Positions 1 to 6,706 of a DNA stretch of 64,000 nt are shown piece after piece (positions within the stretch are counted from its first letter, which is position 1; each line of letters starts with the position of its first letter). The notes beneath the pieces are model-generated. The model saw only the letters and a list, made by a program, of their open reading frames with translations, made no database searches and was not told where the DNA came from. The stretch is from Aquibacillus sediminis (GTDB taxonomy: Bacteria; Bacillota; Bacilli; Bacillales; Amphibacillaceae): positions 1 to 64,000 of the forward strand of contig NZ_SZNM01000007.1 of NCBI RefSeq assembly GCF_005870085.1. The letters are read 5' to 3'. The translations under genes and the position numbers were made by a program.

Positions 1-279
1 ATCCTTGAGGGAAGTGTTGGAAAAGATCACATCCATTTATTAATCTCGTGTCCACCAAGCCTTGCCCCAAGTAAAATAATGCAGTACTTAAAAGGGAAAT
101 CATCTAGACTTCTCCAGGACCAATTCCCCGATCTTAAAAAGAAATACTGGGGACAACATTTATGGGCAAGAGGTTACTTCTGTGCCACAGTAGGATCAGT
201 GGATGAAGAAACAATTAGAAATTATATAGCCAATCAGTTTAGTGAAGAAAAGAACGAATCATTTAGGATTGAAGATTGA
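1..279 (+). CDS. tnpA: IS200/IS605-family Y1 transposase TnpA, 5' end outside window
   Basis: The reading frame is open from base 1 and ends at 277-279. The first visible residues include an HIH motif inside HIHLLISCPP, the metal-binding HUH motif of Y1 transposases. Downstream lie the WGQHLWARGYF block and a tyrosine in IRNYI that fits the catalytic Tyr on the C-terminal helix. About 92 residues are visible of a protein usually about 130-150 aa long, so the N-terminus lies outside. The enzyme cuts and rejoins single-stranded element ends ('peel and paste'). Family assignment is firm; activity cannot be judged from a partial gene. Confidence 0.88.
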   Translation: MLEGSVGKDHIHLLISCPPSLAPSKIMQYLKGKSSRLLQDQFPDLKKKYWGQHLWARGYFCATVGSVDEETIRNYIANQFSEEKNESFRIED

Positions 280-320
280 GTTCAGTAAAATTTCAGTTTG
301 CTTCAGCATTTGATCTTTGA

Positions 321-392
321 GATGACTTTAGTCTTAACAACGACTTTAGTCGTAGACATTTCATGTCCAAATCCACCTGCTTTAGCAGGTGG
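321..392 (+). repeat. Subterminal stem-loops at the right end of the TnpA element
   Basis: Three small inverted repeats share the core ACTTTAGT or CTTTAG: GACTTTAGTC at 324-333, ACGAC-TTTA-GTCGT at 340-353, and a perfect 8-bp stem CCACCTGC-TTTA-GCAGGTGG at 373-392. Short imperfect palindromes of this kind are the TnpA binding sites at IS200/IS605 ends. Confidence 0.7.
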
Positions 393-400
393 TCGTTTAA

Positions 401-620
401 TGGAATGACAATAAACCCAAAGAATAATATGAGCGCCCATTCTGGTATAACAGGAAAGAATTCATGCACAGCAGCGACTAAGGTTAAACCTTCTAAGGCG
501 CAATACATAATGAAGTTAGTGGCGTAAATAAAAGAGGTTAAGGATGCGCCGATATATTCAAACCCACCACCTCTAGAAAGTAAATTAACGTTCATTCCAG
601 ACTTAGCAGATAAATAGGCA
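401..620 (-). pseudogene. Internal slice of a multi-pass membrane transporter trapped between two IS elements
   Basis: Read on the minus strand, about 73 codons are open and strongly hydrophobic, running from AYLSAKSGMNVNLL through two or three membrane segments to FIVIPLN. The piece starts exactly at the inferred right end of the tnpB element (621) and ends at the hairpin end of the TnpA element. It is therefore best read as a fragment of a gene interrupted by one or both insertions. The residues recall purine/cytosine (NCS1-like) permeases, but this is memory-based and weak. The apparent start and C-terminal extension of the longer open frame come from IS sequence and are not real. The missing 5' part was not found on the far side of the tnpB element. 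Confidence 0.5.
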
Positions 621-720
621 TTGAACCCTCTCACCACTTAACGACCTTATGGTCTGTTTGAAGTGGGAGATTCCTAAGAACACCAACCTAACAGTCGGTT
701 TTAATTAGGCTACCCCCGTA
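621..720 (-). ncRNA. Candidate 3' part of a TnpB guide RNA (omega/reRNA)
   Basis: TnpB guide RNAs overlap the 3' end of tnpB and end at the element's right end, with the guide supplied by flanking DNA. On the minus strand, after the tnpB stop, the sequence folds as CCCACTT...AAGTGG with an inner GACC-ATAA-GGTC hairpin. It then ends GGTTCAA at 621. The flanking sequence that would act as guide reads TGCCTATTTATCTGC from 620 downwards. The position and fold fit; the exact RNA start is unknown. With tnpB split, a functional complex would need TnpB from elsewhere. Confidence 0.45.
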
Positions 721-2037
721 GGACCTACGGTTAGAAGTCTTATTGCTTCATCTTTAATATTTTTACTTGCGTTAAGATCCCTGTCGTGATGTGTACCACA
801 AGATGGGCAATCCCACTTACGCAATCCGAGATTCTTAACGTCATTGTTTTGATAGCCGCAACAGGAACAAAGTTGGCTAGAAGGGTAATTTTTAGCGACA
901 ACTACGACCTGTTTCCCATACCACCTTGCTTTATATTCAAGCATTGTTCGAAATTGTGACCAACTTACGTCGCTAATTGCCTTTGCTAACTTATGATTTT
1001 TCAGTAGATTGGATACTTGCAAATCCTCTATACCAACTATGTCGTGGTTTTTGACAATATTGTATGAGATTTTATGCAAGTAATCTTTTCTTAAATTGAT
1101 TATTTTTTCATGAATACGTGCAACCTTGATTCTTTGCTTATGCCAATTGGAAGAACCTCTCTTTCGTCTTGCAAGTGTCTTCTGCGCTTTTGCTAGTTTC
1201 TTTTCTAGGGTTCGAAAAAACTTTGGATTTTCGTATTTTGTTCCGTTGGAAAGAATGGCAAAGTCTTTCAGTCCAACATCTATGCCAACAGACAGGTTTG
1301 TTTTAGGTAATGCTTGTATTTCTGTTTCAACAAGAATGGATACAAAGTATTTACCACTTGGATTACATCTTATCGTAACATTTAAAATACGACCTTCGAC
1401 TTCTCGACTTTTAGCAAATTTCACAAGTCCAAGTTTAGGTAGTTTGATTTTGTTACCAACAATCGCAATATTATCATTCGTGTATTTTGTTGTGTAGGAC
1501 TGTACCTTGTTGTTTTTGGACTTAAAACGTGGAGCATTCGTTTGTTTTTTGAAGAACCTGGAAAAAGAATCGGCAAGATTTTTAATGGAGGATTGAATAG
1601 CAATGCTATCCACTTCTTTTAGCCAATCCAATTCTTTCTTTAGTTGTGGGAGTTGAAAAAACAAAAGCGTAAGCGCCCGGGTAGCGACGTACGGACTGGA
1701 CTGAGCCGTAGGAGATAAAGGAAACTGTTTGGGACCGAAGGAAGTCGATGTTGACTTATCGTACGGAGGTGAGGGAAGTCTCGCTACAGCTTTAGCGCTG
1801 GAGCTGGACGTGGCCAATGTAGGATAAAAAAGTTATACACAACCATTCCATTTTATAATTTCCTATGCTAGAACAAATGTTGTAGGTCAAACCTTTTCCC
1901 GTTTTCTTATACGTTGCATTCCATTTTGCCAAAAAATGATTGAACACAAAACGAGAACATCCTATGGTTTTATTGATCAAGATAGCTTGATTCCGGTTAG
2001 GATAGATTCTGAATTTATAAGCCCTATGGCCAAGCAA
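705..2037 (-). pseudogene. tnpB: TnpB (RNA-guided nuclease of IS605 elements), split by an inserted repeat
   Basis: The gene starts at TTG 2037 (MLGHRAYKFRIYPN) behind GGAGGTG and a good promoter. It reads as normal TnpB to about GKGLTYNICSS near 1886, then loses the family sequence. TnpB resumes near 1662 with [16 protein letters not shown] and continues to the stop at 705. The 3' part keeps the RuvC-like residues: D in [10 protein letters not shown] in GIEDLQ and D in DRDLNASKN. It also keeps a zinc ribbon (CSCC...CPSC). The gap holds a GC-richer repeat (1660-1822) and about 60 bp of unrelated sequence. Both halves stay open individually, but one full protein cannot be made, so nuclease activity is probably lost. 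Confidence 0.85.
1660..1822 (-). repeat. GC-richer MITE-like repeat inserted in tnpB
   Basis: About 160 bp, visibly richer in GC than its surroundings, interrupt tnpB. On the minus strand it starts around GGCCACGTCCAGCTCCAGCG, contains GACTTCCTTCGGTCCC and GTCCAGTCCGTACG blocks, and ends near GGGCGCTTACGCTTTTG. I recognise these blocks as a dispersed intergenic repeat common in Oceanobacillus/Virgibacillus-type genomes (recollection, not searched). It has no obvious coding content, although its frame happens to stay open and lends false N-terminal residues to the 3' half of tnpB. Exact ends and target duplication are not resolved. Confidence 0.6.
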
Positions 2038-2062
2038 AACAGTCACCTCCCCTTTTCTTTTT

Positions 2063-2091
2063 ATTATACACGATGACTCAACAAAACGCAA
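2063..2091 (-). promoter_or_regulatory. Sigma-A-type promoter of tnpB
   Basis: On the minus strand TTGCGT (2091-2086) and TATAAT (2068-2063) are separated by 17 bp. They lie about 26 bp before the TTG start at 2037, with GGAGGTG between. Confidence 0.65.
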
Positions 2092-2104
2092 ACATTCGTT
2101 CGTA

Positions 2105-2262
2105 TTAGGGGGTGAGAATTGAAAAATGCTTTAGAACCTTAGACTAGTTAGTCGGACAATTGAGATAGCTAAAGCTATCCTTGTCCGAAGGCGATTCATC
2201 TCCACCCTACTCATTGGGCTATCGCCCTTCTCATTCCTTGAGGATGGAGTCTTCTCGCCTCT
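2105..2262. other. Strongly folded non-coding segment upstream of tnpB
   Basis: Two nested structures adjoin. One is TCGGACAA...TTGTCCGA enclosing GATAGC-TAAA-GCTATC (2164-2179). The other, read on the minus strand, is GGCGA...UCGCC enclosing CUCCAUCCU...AGGGUGGAG and a GGGC-GAUA-GCCC tip. Such layered helices with only wobble differences look like a conserved RNA rather than chance. Its position before tnpB and beside IS debris suggests an IS605- or IscB-associated RNA (HEARO-like); that identity is a guess. Either strand could be the RNA strand. Confidence 0.4.
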
Positions 2263-2334
2263 AATGATAAAAGAGTCTGTTGTAATATAGAAAGGTATAA
2301 ATCGTATTCAAACATTAAAATATAACCTTAACTG

Positions 2335-2475
2335 TAAAGTGAAACTTCACTCAGTGGGTTGCTCTTCATCCACTGATGTTAGTTGAACCATTCGGGGTGT
2401 TATCGTCCGTTTTTAACTCCCACTTAAACATCTCCGTTTCACTTCATGTTTTGAAGGTGGGAGTATTACGGACGG
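2335..2475 (+). other. Second folded non-coding segment, just upstream of the ribA-like remnant
   Basis: Read on the + strand, GTGAAAC (near 2339) can pair with GTTTCAC (near 2437). CAGTGG...CCACTG forms a hairpin between them. A long terminal stem joins GTCCGT...ACGGAC with ACTCCCAC...GTGGGAGT. There is no open frame of note. It could be the end of another IS605-type element (ACTCCCACTT also occurs in the tnpB element's tail) or a leader RNA for the following gene. I cannot choose between these. Confidence 0.35.
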
Positions 2476-2514
2476 TTGCACCGGGATAAACTAAGGAAAA
2501 AGAGTGGAATCGTA

Positions 2515-3042
2515 ATGACACAAACAAAGTTCCAATCAAAGGTACTCTCGGTATTTGAAGATAAAATCCAATTAATTGAGACGGAAATGGGTGCTATTTA
2601 TTTAGTGGGGCCTATTAAACTCCCTGTTAACTTGTATGGAGAGACAGTAGAGTTCAAATGGTATTGCTGGTTAAATTGTGAAGAGGTAACAGAGGATTTC
2701 GATCGAATTATTGAGAAGTTATCTTCCGCTAATTTAGCTGAGTTACAGCAATCTAGTGTGTTAACTTATGGTGACTTTGGCAACAGTGATAATGCCATTA
2801 TACGAATGCATTCCATCTGCCATTCAGGAGATATTTTCGGAAGCAAAAGATGGGACTGTGGCTATCAATTAAAGCAATCCATGAAAAATATTGTAGAACA
2901 TGGTACAGGTGCTTTATTTTATTTAGCCAACCATGAAGGAAGAGGAATCGCTTTGTTCAGAAAAGCGATGGCGTATCTTCTTCAAGAAAATGGCTATGAT
3001 ACAGTGGAAGCAAATGAAGCACTTGTCTTTGTGGGATACTAG
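2515..3042 (+). pseudogene. GTP cyclohydrolase II-like (RibA family), truncated and missing a zinc cysteine
   Basis: GTP cyclohydrolase II opens GTP to start riboflavin synthesis. About 175 codons from ATG 2515 show the family core: IIRMHSICHSGD, a DCGYQLKQSM block and YLANHEGRGIALF. Zinc is normally held by three cysteines, with the second and third in a CDC triplet. Here the triplet reads WDC, so one ligand is lost. At the 3' end EALVFVGY* replaces the expected EALGFVDDTR. Skipping one G near 3033 restores FVDTRY, pointing to a frameshift, and the rest of the family C-terminus is absent. A non-functional relic is most likely. An alternative upstream TTG start (2476) has no better ribosome site. 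Confidence 0.7.
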
Positions 3043-3070
3043 GTACTGTTTTATCAAATGTCGGTTAGCG

Positions 3071-3094
3071 AAGCATGGGACGATTCCCATGCTT
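3071..3094 (+). terminator. Hairpin after the ribA-like remnant
   Basis: A perfect 9-bp stem AAGCATGGG / CCCATGCTT with a 6-nt loop is followed by GTTTCT. It is a plausible but weak intrinsic terminator. Confidence 0.45.
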
Positions 3095-3224
3095 GTTTCT
3101 ATTTAGAAGGCGAGACCAATTCTGGTGCTCCCAAACTGACAGAAGAAAAGCAGCAGGCCACAAGTGGGACAACAAACCTGTCCCCATGTCCCAATGTATA
3201 ATTCATAAATTTCAAAAAAAGCTA

Positions 3225-3283
3225 TTGAAAATGATTCTCATTTACAATAAAATATTTTATAGATGTAAGTGATTCTCATTTTT
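3225..3283 (+). promoter_or_regulatory. Two Fur-box-like sites before the siderophore operon
   Basis: TTGAAAATGATTCTCATTTA (3225-3244) and TGTAAGTGATTCTCATTTTT (3264-3283) both resemble the Fur consensus built on TGATAATNATTATCA. They flank an AT-rich stretch suitable for a promoter and lie directly before an iron-uptake binding protein. Iron-dependent repression is inferred from position and motif. Confidence 0.75.
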
Positions 3284-3305
3284 GACACAAATGAAGGAGG
3301 ATATT

Positions 3306-4286
3306 ATGAAAAAGGTTTATGTTGGATTTATTTTAATGATTTCTATTTTCGTACTTGCGGCTTGCGGTGGACAATCAGATGAACCTGCATCTGCAGACGA
3401 GACGAACCAACAAGAGGAAACAGAAACAACTGGTGAGGACCAAACAAGTTCGGAATCTCGAGTGATTACGCATGAAATGGGAGAGACTACGATCACTGGA
3501 GACCCTAAGAAAATTGTAGCGCTTGAGTTTTCTTATGTCGATGCACTCGCTTCACTAGGAATCTCACCTATAGGAATAGCGGATGATAATGATGAAAATC
3601 GTATCATTGAACCAATTAGAGATAAAATTGATGACTATACATCTGTAGGAACTAGAAAGCAACCAAATTTAGAAGTGATTTCATCGCTTGAACCAGATTT
3701 AATTATTGCTGACTTAAAGCGTCATAAAGATATTTATCCTCAGCTTGAAGAAATTGCCCCGACAATTATATTGGGCTCTCTAGCAGCAGATTATCAAGGG
3801 ATTTTAGACGGTTTTGAAGTCATTGCACAAGCAGTTAACCAAGAGGAGCATGGAGCTGAAATTCTTGAATTACATAAACAAAAAATGGAAGAATTGCGAG
3901 CACAAATACCTGAAGATGAAACAAGAACTGTCATGCCGGCAGTTGTAGCAAGTAGTGGGTTTTATGCGCACGATGATGATTCTTACACAGGATCATTATT
4001 AAGTTCGATTGGCTTAACGAATGCGATCCAAAGTGGTGATGAGCGCTACAACAAAATCAATCTAGAACAAGTCGTTGAATTTAACCCAGACATTATGTTC
4101 CATATGGTAGCAGGGGACGAGACAGTAGTAGATGAATGGGCTGACAATTCATTATATCAAGATGTTAGTGCTGTAGAATCGGATCAAGTTTATCAAGTAG
4201 ACCGTAACATGTGGTCACGGTTCCGTGGTTTAATCTCATCTGAACAAATTCTAGAAGACGCCATTAATCATTTATACAAAAATTAA
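3306..4286 (+). CDS. yfmC: Ferric siderophore / ferric citrate ABC transporter substrate-binding lipoprotein (YfmC/FecB-like)
   Basis: This is a 326-aa extracellular lipoprotein that should capture a ferric chelate and hand it to the permeases encoded next. The start is ATG 3306, 5 nt after AAGGAGG; an upstream in-frame start at 3282 lacks a ribosome site. The N-terminus MKKVYVGFILMISIFVLAAC is a signal peptide with lipobox LAAC, followed by an acidic Ser/Glu/Thr-rich linker. The body is a type III periplasmic-binding fold: KIVALEFS, then EPDLIIADLKRHKDIYPQL, and QVYQVDRNMWSRFRG near the C-terminus. Two Fur-like boxes precede it. The YfmC/FecB relationship is by resemblance; the actual chelate is unknown. 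Confidence 0.85.
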   Translation: MKKVYVGFILMISIFVLAACGGQSDEPASADETNQQEETETTGEDQTSSESRVITHEMGETTITGDPKKIVALEFSYVDALASLGISPIGIADDNDENRIIEPIRDKIDDYTSVGTRKQPNLEVISSLEPDLIIADLKRHKDIYPQLEEIAPTIILGSLAADYQGILDGFEVIAQAVNQEEHGAEILELHKQKMEELRAQIPEDETRTVMPAVVASSGFYAHDDDSYTGSLLSSIGLTNAIQSGDERYNKINLEQVVEFNPDIMFHMVAGDETVVDEWADNSLYQDVSAVESDQVYQVDRNMWSRFRGLISSEQILEDAINHLYKN

Positions 4287-4300
4287 ATGATCTTTCTATT

Positions 4301-4321
4301 AGCGGGGGCCTATCCTCCGCT
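4301..4321 (+). terminator. Intercistronic hairpin after the binding-protein gene
   Basis: AGCGGGGG and CCTCCGCT form a GC-rich stem, followed by TTTATTTTG, between the binding protein and the first permease. It probably attenuates transcription or protects the upstream mRNA rather than ending the operon. Confidence 0.6.
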
Positions 4322-4373
4322 TTTATTTTGAAGAGGTGACTGTTAAATTGAATGCATACTAAGGGTGAGTGAA

Positions 4374-5378
4374 ATGGATAATCAGTATAATAAACGGAAA
4401 ACAAAACAATTCCTTGTGTTTGCGATAGGATTTTCCTTGTTAATTTTAAGCTTCTTTTTTAGCTTAAGTGTAGGCGCATCATCGATTGATTTGGGGACAA
4501 TCATCCATTCTCTTTTTTTAGGTGAGGAAACACAACAATCAAGGATTATTCAATCCTTACGATTACCACGTGCGATTGTTGGGGCAATTGTCGGAGCTAA
4601 TTTAGGAATTGCGGGTGCGATCATGCAAGCAATAACGAAAAATCCATTGGCTTCCCCGCAAATTTTCGGTGTGAATGCAGGCGCATCCCTTATGGTTGTG
4701 ATAGCAGTAGTATTAATGCCAAGCTTTTCACCTACTAATCTCATTTTCTTTGCATTTTTGGGTGCAGCGCTTGGTGGCTCGATTGTTTACTATATGGCAT
4801 CAACAGGTGGGGGGATGACGCCAATAAAGTTAGCTTTAGCAGGGATAACGGTTCATATGTTTCTAACAGCAATGATCGAAGGGTTGATCATTTTCCATGA
4901 ACATTCCACAGAGGATATTCTTTTCTGGTTAGCTGGAGCTATTGATGGTCGAACTTGGGACCATGTACAAGTCATTTTACCGTGGGCACTGATTGGAATT
5001 GTGGGAGCTATGGTGTTTGCTAAACAGTTGACTATACTAAGCTTAGGTGACGACATGGCAAGAGGATTAGGGCAAAAAATTGCCTTGTTTCGTATTGTGG
5101 CCTCCGTATTCGTTATTATTTTAGCGGGATCTTCTGTAGCAATAGCAGGTCCGATTGGTTTTATTGGACTGATCATTCCTCATATTGTAAGAAAATTGGT
5201 TGGTGTAGACTACCGTGTTGTGATTCCAGCTTCAGCATTATTAGGGGCGGTTTTACTTGTCTTGTCTGATGTGATCTCGCGTTTTATTTCGTTTCCTGCA
5301 GAATCACCAGTTGGAATTGTAACAGCACTCATCGGTGGACCATTTTTCCTTTACCTAGCTCGTAAGGGGGGACAATAA
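4374..5378 (+). CDS. yfmD: FecCD-type iron-chelate ABC permease (YfmD-like)
   Basis: A membrane permease of about 334 aa, the usual length for FecCD/BtuC proteins, with about ten hydrophobic segments. Family landmarks are SLRLPRAIVGAIVGANLGIAG, KNPLASPQIFGVNAG, and the C-terminal GPIGFIGLIIPHIVRKLVG segment that contacts the ATPase. ATG 4374 is preferred because AAGGGTGAG sits 4-5 nt upstream; GTG 4365 overlaps that site. It should pair with the next gene to form the channel for the chelate bound by the upstream lipoprotein. Confidence 0.85.
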   Translation: MDNQYNKRKTKQFLVFAIGFSLLILSFFFSLSVGASSIDLGTIIHSLFLGEETQQSRIIQSLRLPRAIVGAIVGANLGIAGAIMQAITKNPLASPQIFGVNAGASLMVVIAVVLMPSFSPTNLIFFAFLGAALGGSIVYYMASTGGGMTPIKLALAGITVHMFLTAMIEGLIIFHEHSTEDILFWLAGAIDGRTWDHVQVILPWALIGIVGAMVFAKQLTILSLGDDMARGLGQKIALFRIVASVFVIILAGSSVAIAGPIGFIGLIIPHIVRKLVGVDYRVVIPASALLGAVLLVLSDVISRFISFPAESPVGIVTALIGGPFFLYLARKGGQ

Positions 5379-5383
5379 CATAT

Positions 5384-6373
5384 ATGCAAAATAAAAAAGG
5401 TCTTTATATACTTATTACTTTAGGTTTGGTTGTACTAGTACTTTCTGTAATAGGTACTGGTATTGGTGCAGTATACATTCCCCCGTACGAAATTATTTCG
5501 AATCTATTGGGCAACGATATTGGATCCAATCAGTTAATTATTCAAAACTATCGACTGCCTCGAATTGTAATTGCATTATTAGTTGGTGCAGGTTTATCGG
5601 TATCTGGTGCGGTATTACAAGGGATCATTCGTAATCCCTTGGCATCTCCTGATGTCATAGGGATTACAAAGGGGGCAGGATTGTCAGCAGCAATTGTGAT
5701 TATTCTATTTCCGAAGGCTCCGATCTTTGTATTACCTGTTGCTGCTTTTTTGGGAGCGGCATGTATCGCCATTCTATTGTATCTATTAGCCTATAAAAAT
5801 GGGGTGAAACCATCTACATTATCCTTAGTAGGAATTGCGCTTGGAGCCATTTGTCATGCCGGGATTCAATACTTAATGGTGAAATTTCCACTTGAAGTAA
5901 ATGCAGCTCTCGTGTGGTTAACGGGTAGTTTATGGGGGAAAAGCTGGGATGATGTATGGTTGCTTCTCCCTTGGATTCTTATTCTGTTACCAGTTACCAT
6001 CATCATGGCAGTAAAGCTTGATATTTTAAATTTGGGTGATGATGTGGCAGAAGGGCTAGGAGAACGAGTGGAAGTAATGAGAATGGTATTACTATTTATA
6101 GCAGTCGGTCTAGCAGGTTCGAGTGTCGCGATTGTTGGATCACTAGGTTTTGTAGGATTAATTGCACCACATATCGCACGAAGGTTAGTAGGGAATAAGC
6201 ACCACCTATTGTTACCTGTATCTGCGTTATTAGGTATGGTGCTTGTGCTAATCGCGGATATGCTAGCAAGAGGATTAATGCCACCAGTAGAAATACCAGC
6301 TGGAATATTTACTGCCGTCATCGGTGCACCATACTTTTTATACTTATTAAGAAAGATGCAATCAACCCCTTGA
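5384..6373 (+). CDS. yfmE: FecCD-type iron-chelate ABC permease (YfmE-like)
   Basis: The second permease subunit (329 aa) begins 5 nt after the first. It shows the same landmarks: YRLPRIVIALLVGAGL, RNPLASPDVIGITKG and GSLGFVGLIAPHIARRLVG. The heterodimer would be the inner-membrane channel. The operon ends in a strong hairpin at 6408-6468 with no ATP-binding protein (the YfmF/FecE partner), so ATP hydrolysis must come from a gene outside this window or a shared ATPase. Confidence 0.85.
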   Translation: MQNKKGLYILITLGLVVLVLSVIGTGIGAVYIPPYEIISNLLGNDIGSNQLIIQNYRLPRIVIALLVGAGLSVSGAVLQGIIRNPLASPDVIGITKGAGLSAAIVIILFPKAPIFVLPVAAFLGAACIAILLYLLAYKNGVKPSTLSLVGIALGAICHAGIQYLMVKFPLEVNAALVWLTGSLWGKSWDDVWLLLPWILILLPVTIIMAVKLDILNLGDDVAEGLGERVEVMRMVLLFIAVGLAGSSVAIVGSLGFVGLIAPHIARRLVGNKHHLLLPVSALLGMVLVLIADMLARGLMPPVEIPAGIFTAVIGAPYFLYLLRKMQSTP

Positions 6374-6407
6374 AGCACAAGGACGGTAAGCGTACTTCTT
6401 TTTGGTT

Positions 6408-6468
6408 AAGGTACCAGTTACTTCTTCATATGGACAACTGTCCATGAAAAGTGCCTGGTACCTTTTTT
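6408..6468 (+). terminator. Terminator hairpin, dispersed-repeat family copy 1
   Basis: The outer stem is AAGGTACCAG / CTGGTACCTT (6408-6417, 6455-6464) and the inner stem is ATGGACA / TGTCCAT (6430-6445). A run of T follows. The same architecture recurs at 8206-8266 and 56243-56299, each just 3' of a transporter gene. The first ~160 bases of the gap to 6707 hold only this element and no gene; the rest is AT-rich promoter space. Confidence 0.75.
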
Positions 6469-6706
6469 GTTCAGTGTCAGAATTAAGTTTGGAATTTATT
6501 TTAGTAAGATCATTCGTGTCTGTTTAAGATGTTGGTTCTTTTAAATTCTGTATCAGAATCTAATTGCGATTTTTTTCTCTGTATCTGGAGTAGTTTCTGA
6601 ATATAGAAGTACTAGCACTAAAACCGTCCATCGAGCTTCCACAAACTGTTTAACATTTGGTTGTGCTAAGATTAAGGGGGAGAGAACATCGTAGAGGAGA
6701 GTGTAA

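Larger units (their letters stand above)
1..399 (+). mobile_element. IS200/IS605-family element, right-hand part (TnpA plus hairpin end)
   Basis: The window opens inside a Y1 (HUH) transposase gene. That gene is followed by a non-coding tail with several small stem-loops, and the last one (373-392) sits just before sequence that reads as another, interrupted gene. This matches the subterminal hairpins that IS200/IS605 transposases recognise as single strands. The outer boundary near 397-400 is inferred from where the interrupted gene resumes. No tnpB follows in the same orientation, so this looks like a separate element from the tnpB element to its right. Confidence 0.7.
621..2100 (-). mobile_element. 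IS605/IS1341-like tnpB element (minus strand)
   Basis: A TnpB gene on the minus strand is followed by a structured tail ending in GGTTCAA (complement of 621-627). TCAA-type ends are known as cleavage sites of IsDra2-like elements. The sequence just beyond the end resumes an open frame of an interrupted transporter. The left boundary is uncertain: the tnpB promoter is at 2063-2091, and a folded segment at 2105-2262 may or may not belong to the element. No TnpA accompanies it, so mobility would need a TnpA in trans. Confidence 0.65.

Noticed and set aside
293-637. A 114-aa minus-strand open frame as a complete gene
   Set aside because: Its start and its C-terminus are encoded by IS end sequences; only 401-620 reads like a transporter, so it is a fragment.
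1421-1603. Alternative minus-strand frame and the + strand frame 1126-1497 inside tnpB
   Set aside because: Both lie in other frames of a clearly recognisable TnpB sequence and have no ribosome sites.
3075-3272. 65-aa + strand frame before the siderophore operon
   Set aside because: It covers two hairpins and the Fur boxes and has no family resemblance or ribosome site.
5866-6378. 170-aa minus-strand frame opposite the second permease
   Set aside because: It mirrors the conserved FecCD permease and is a typical antisense shadow frame.
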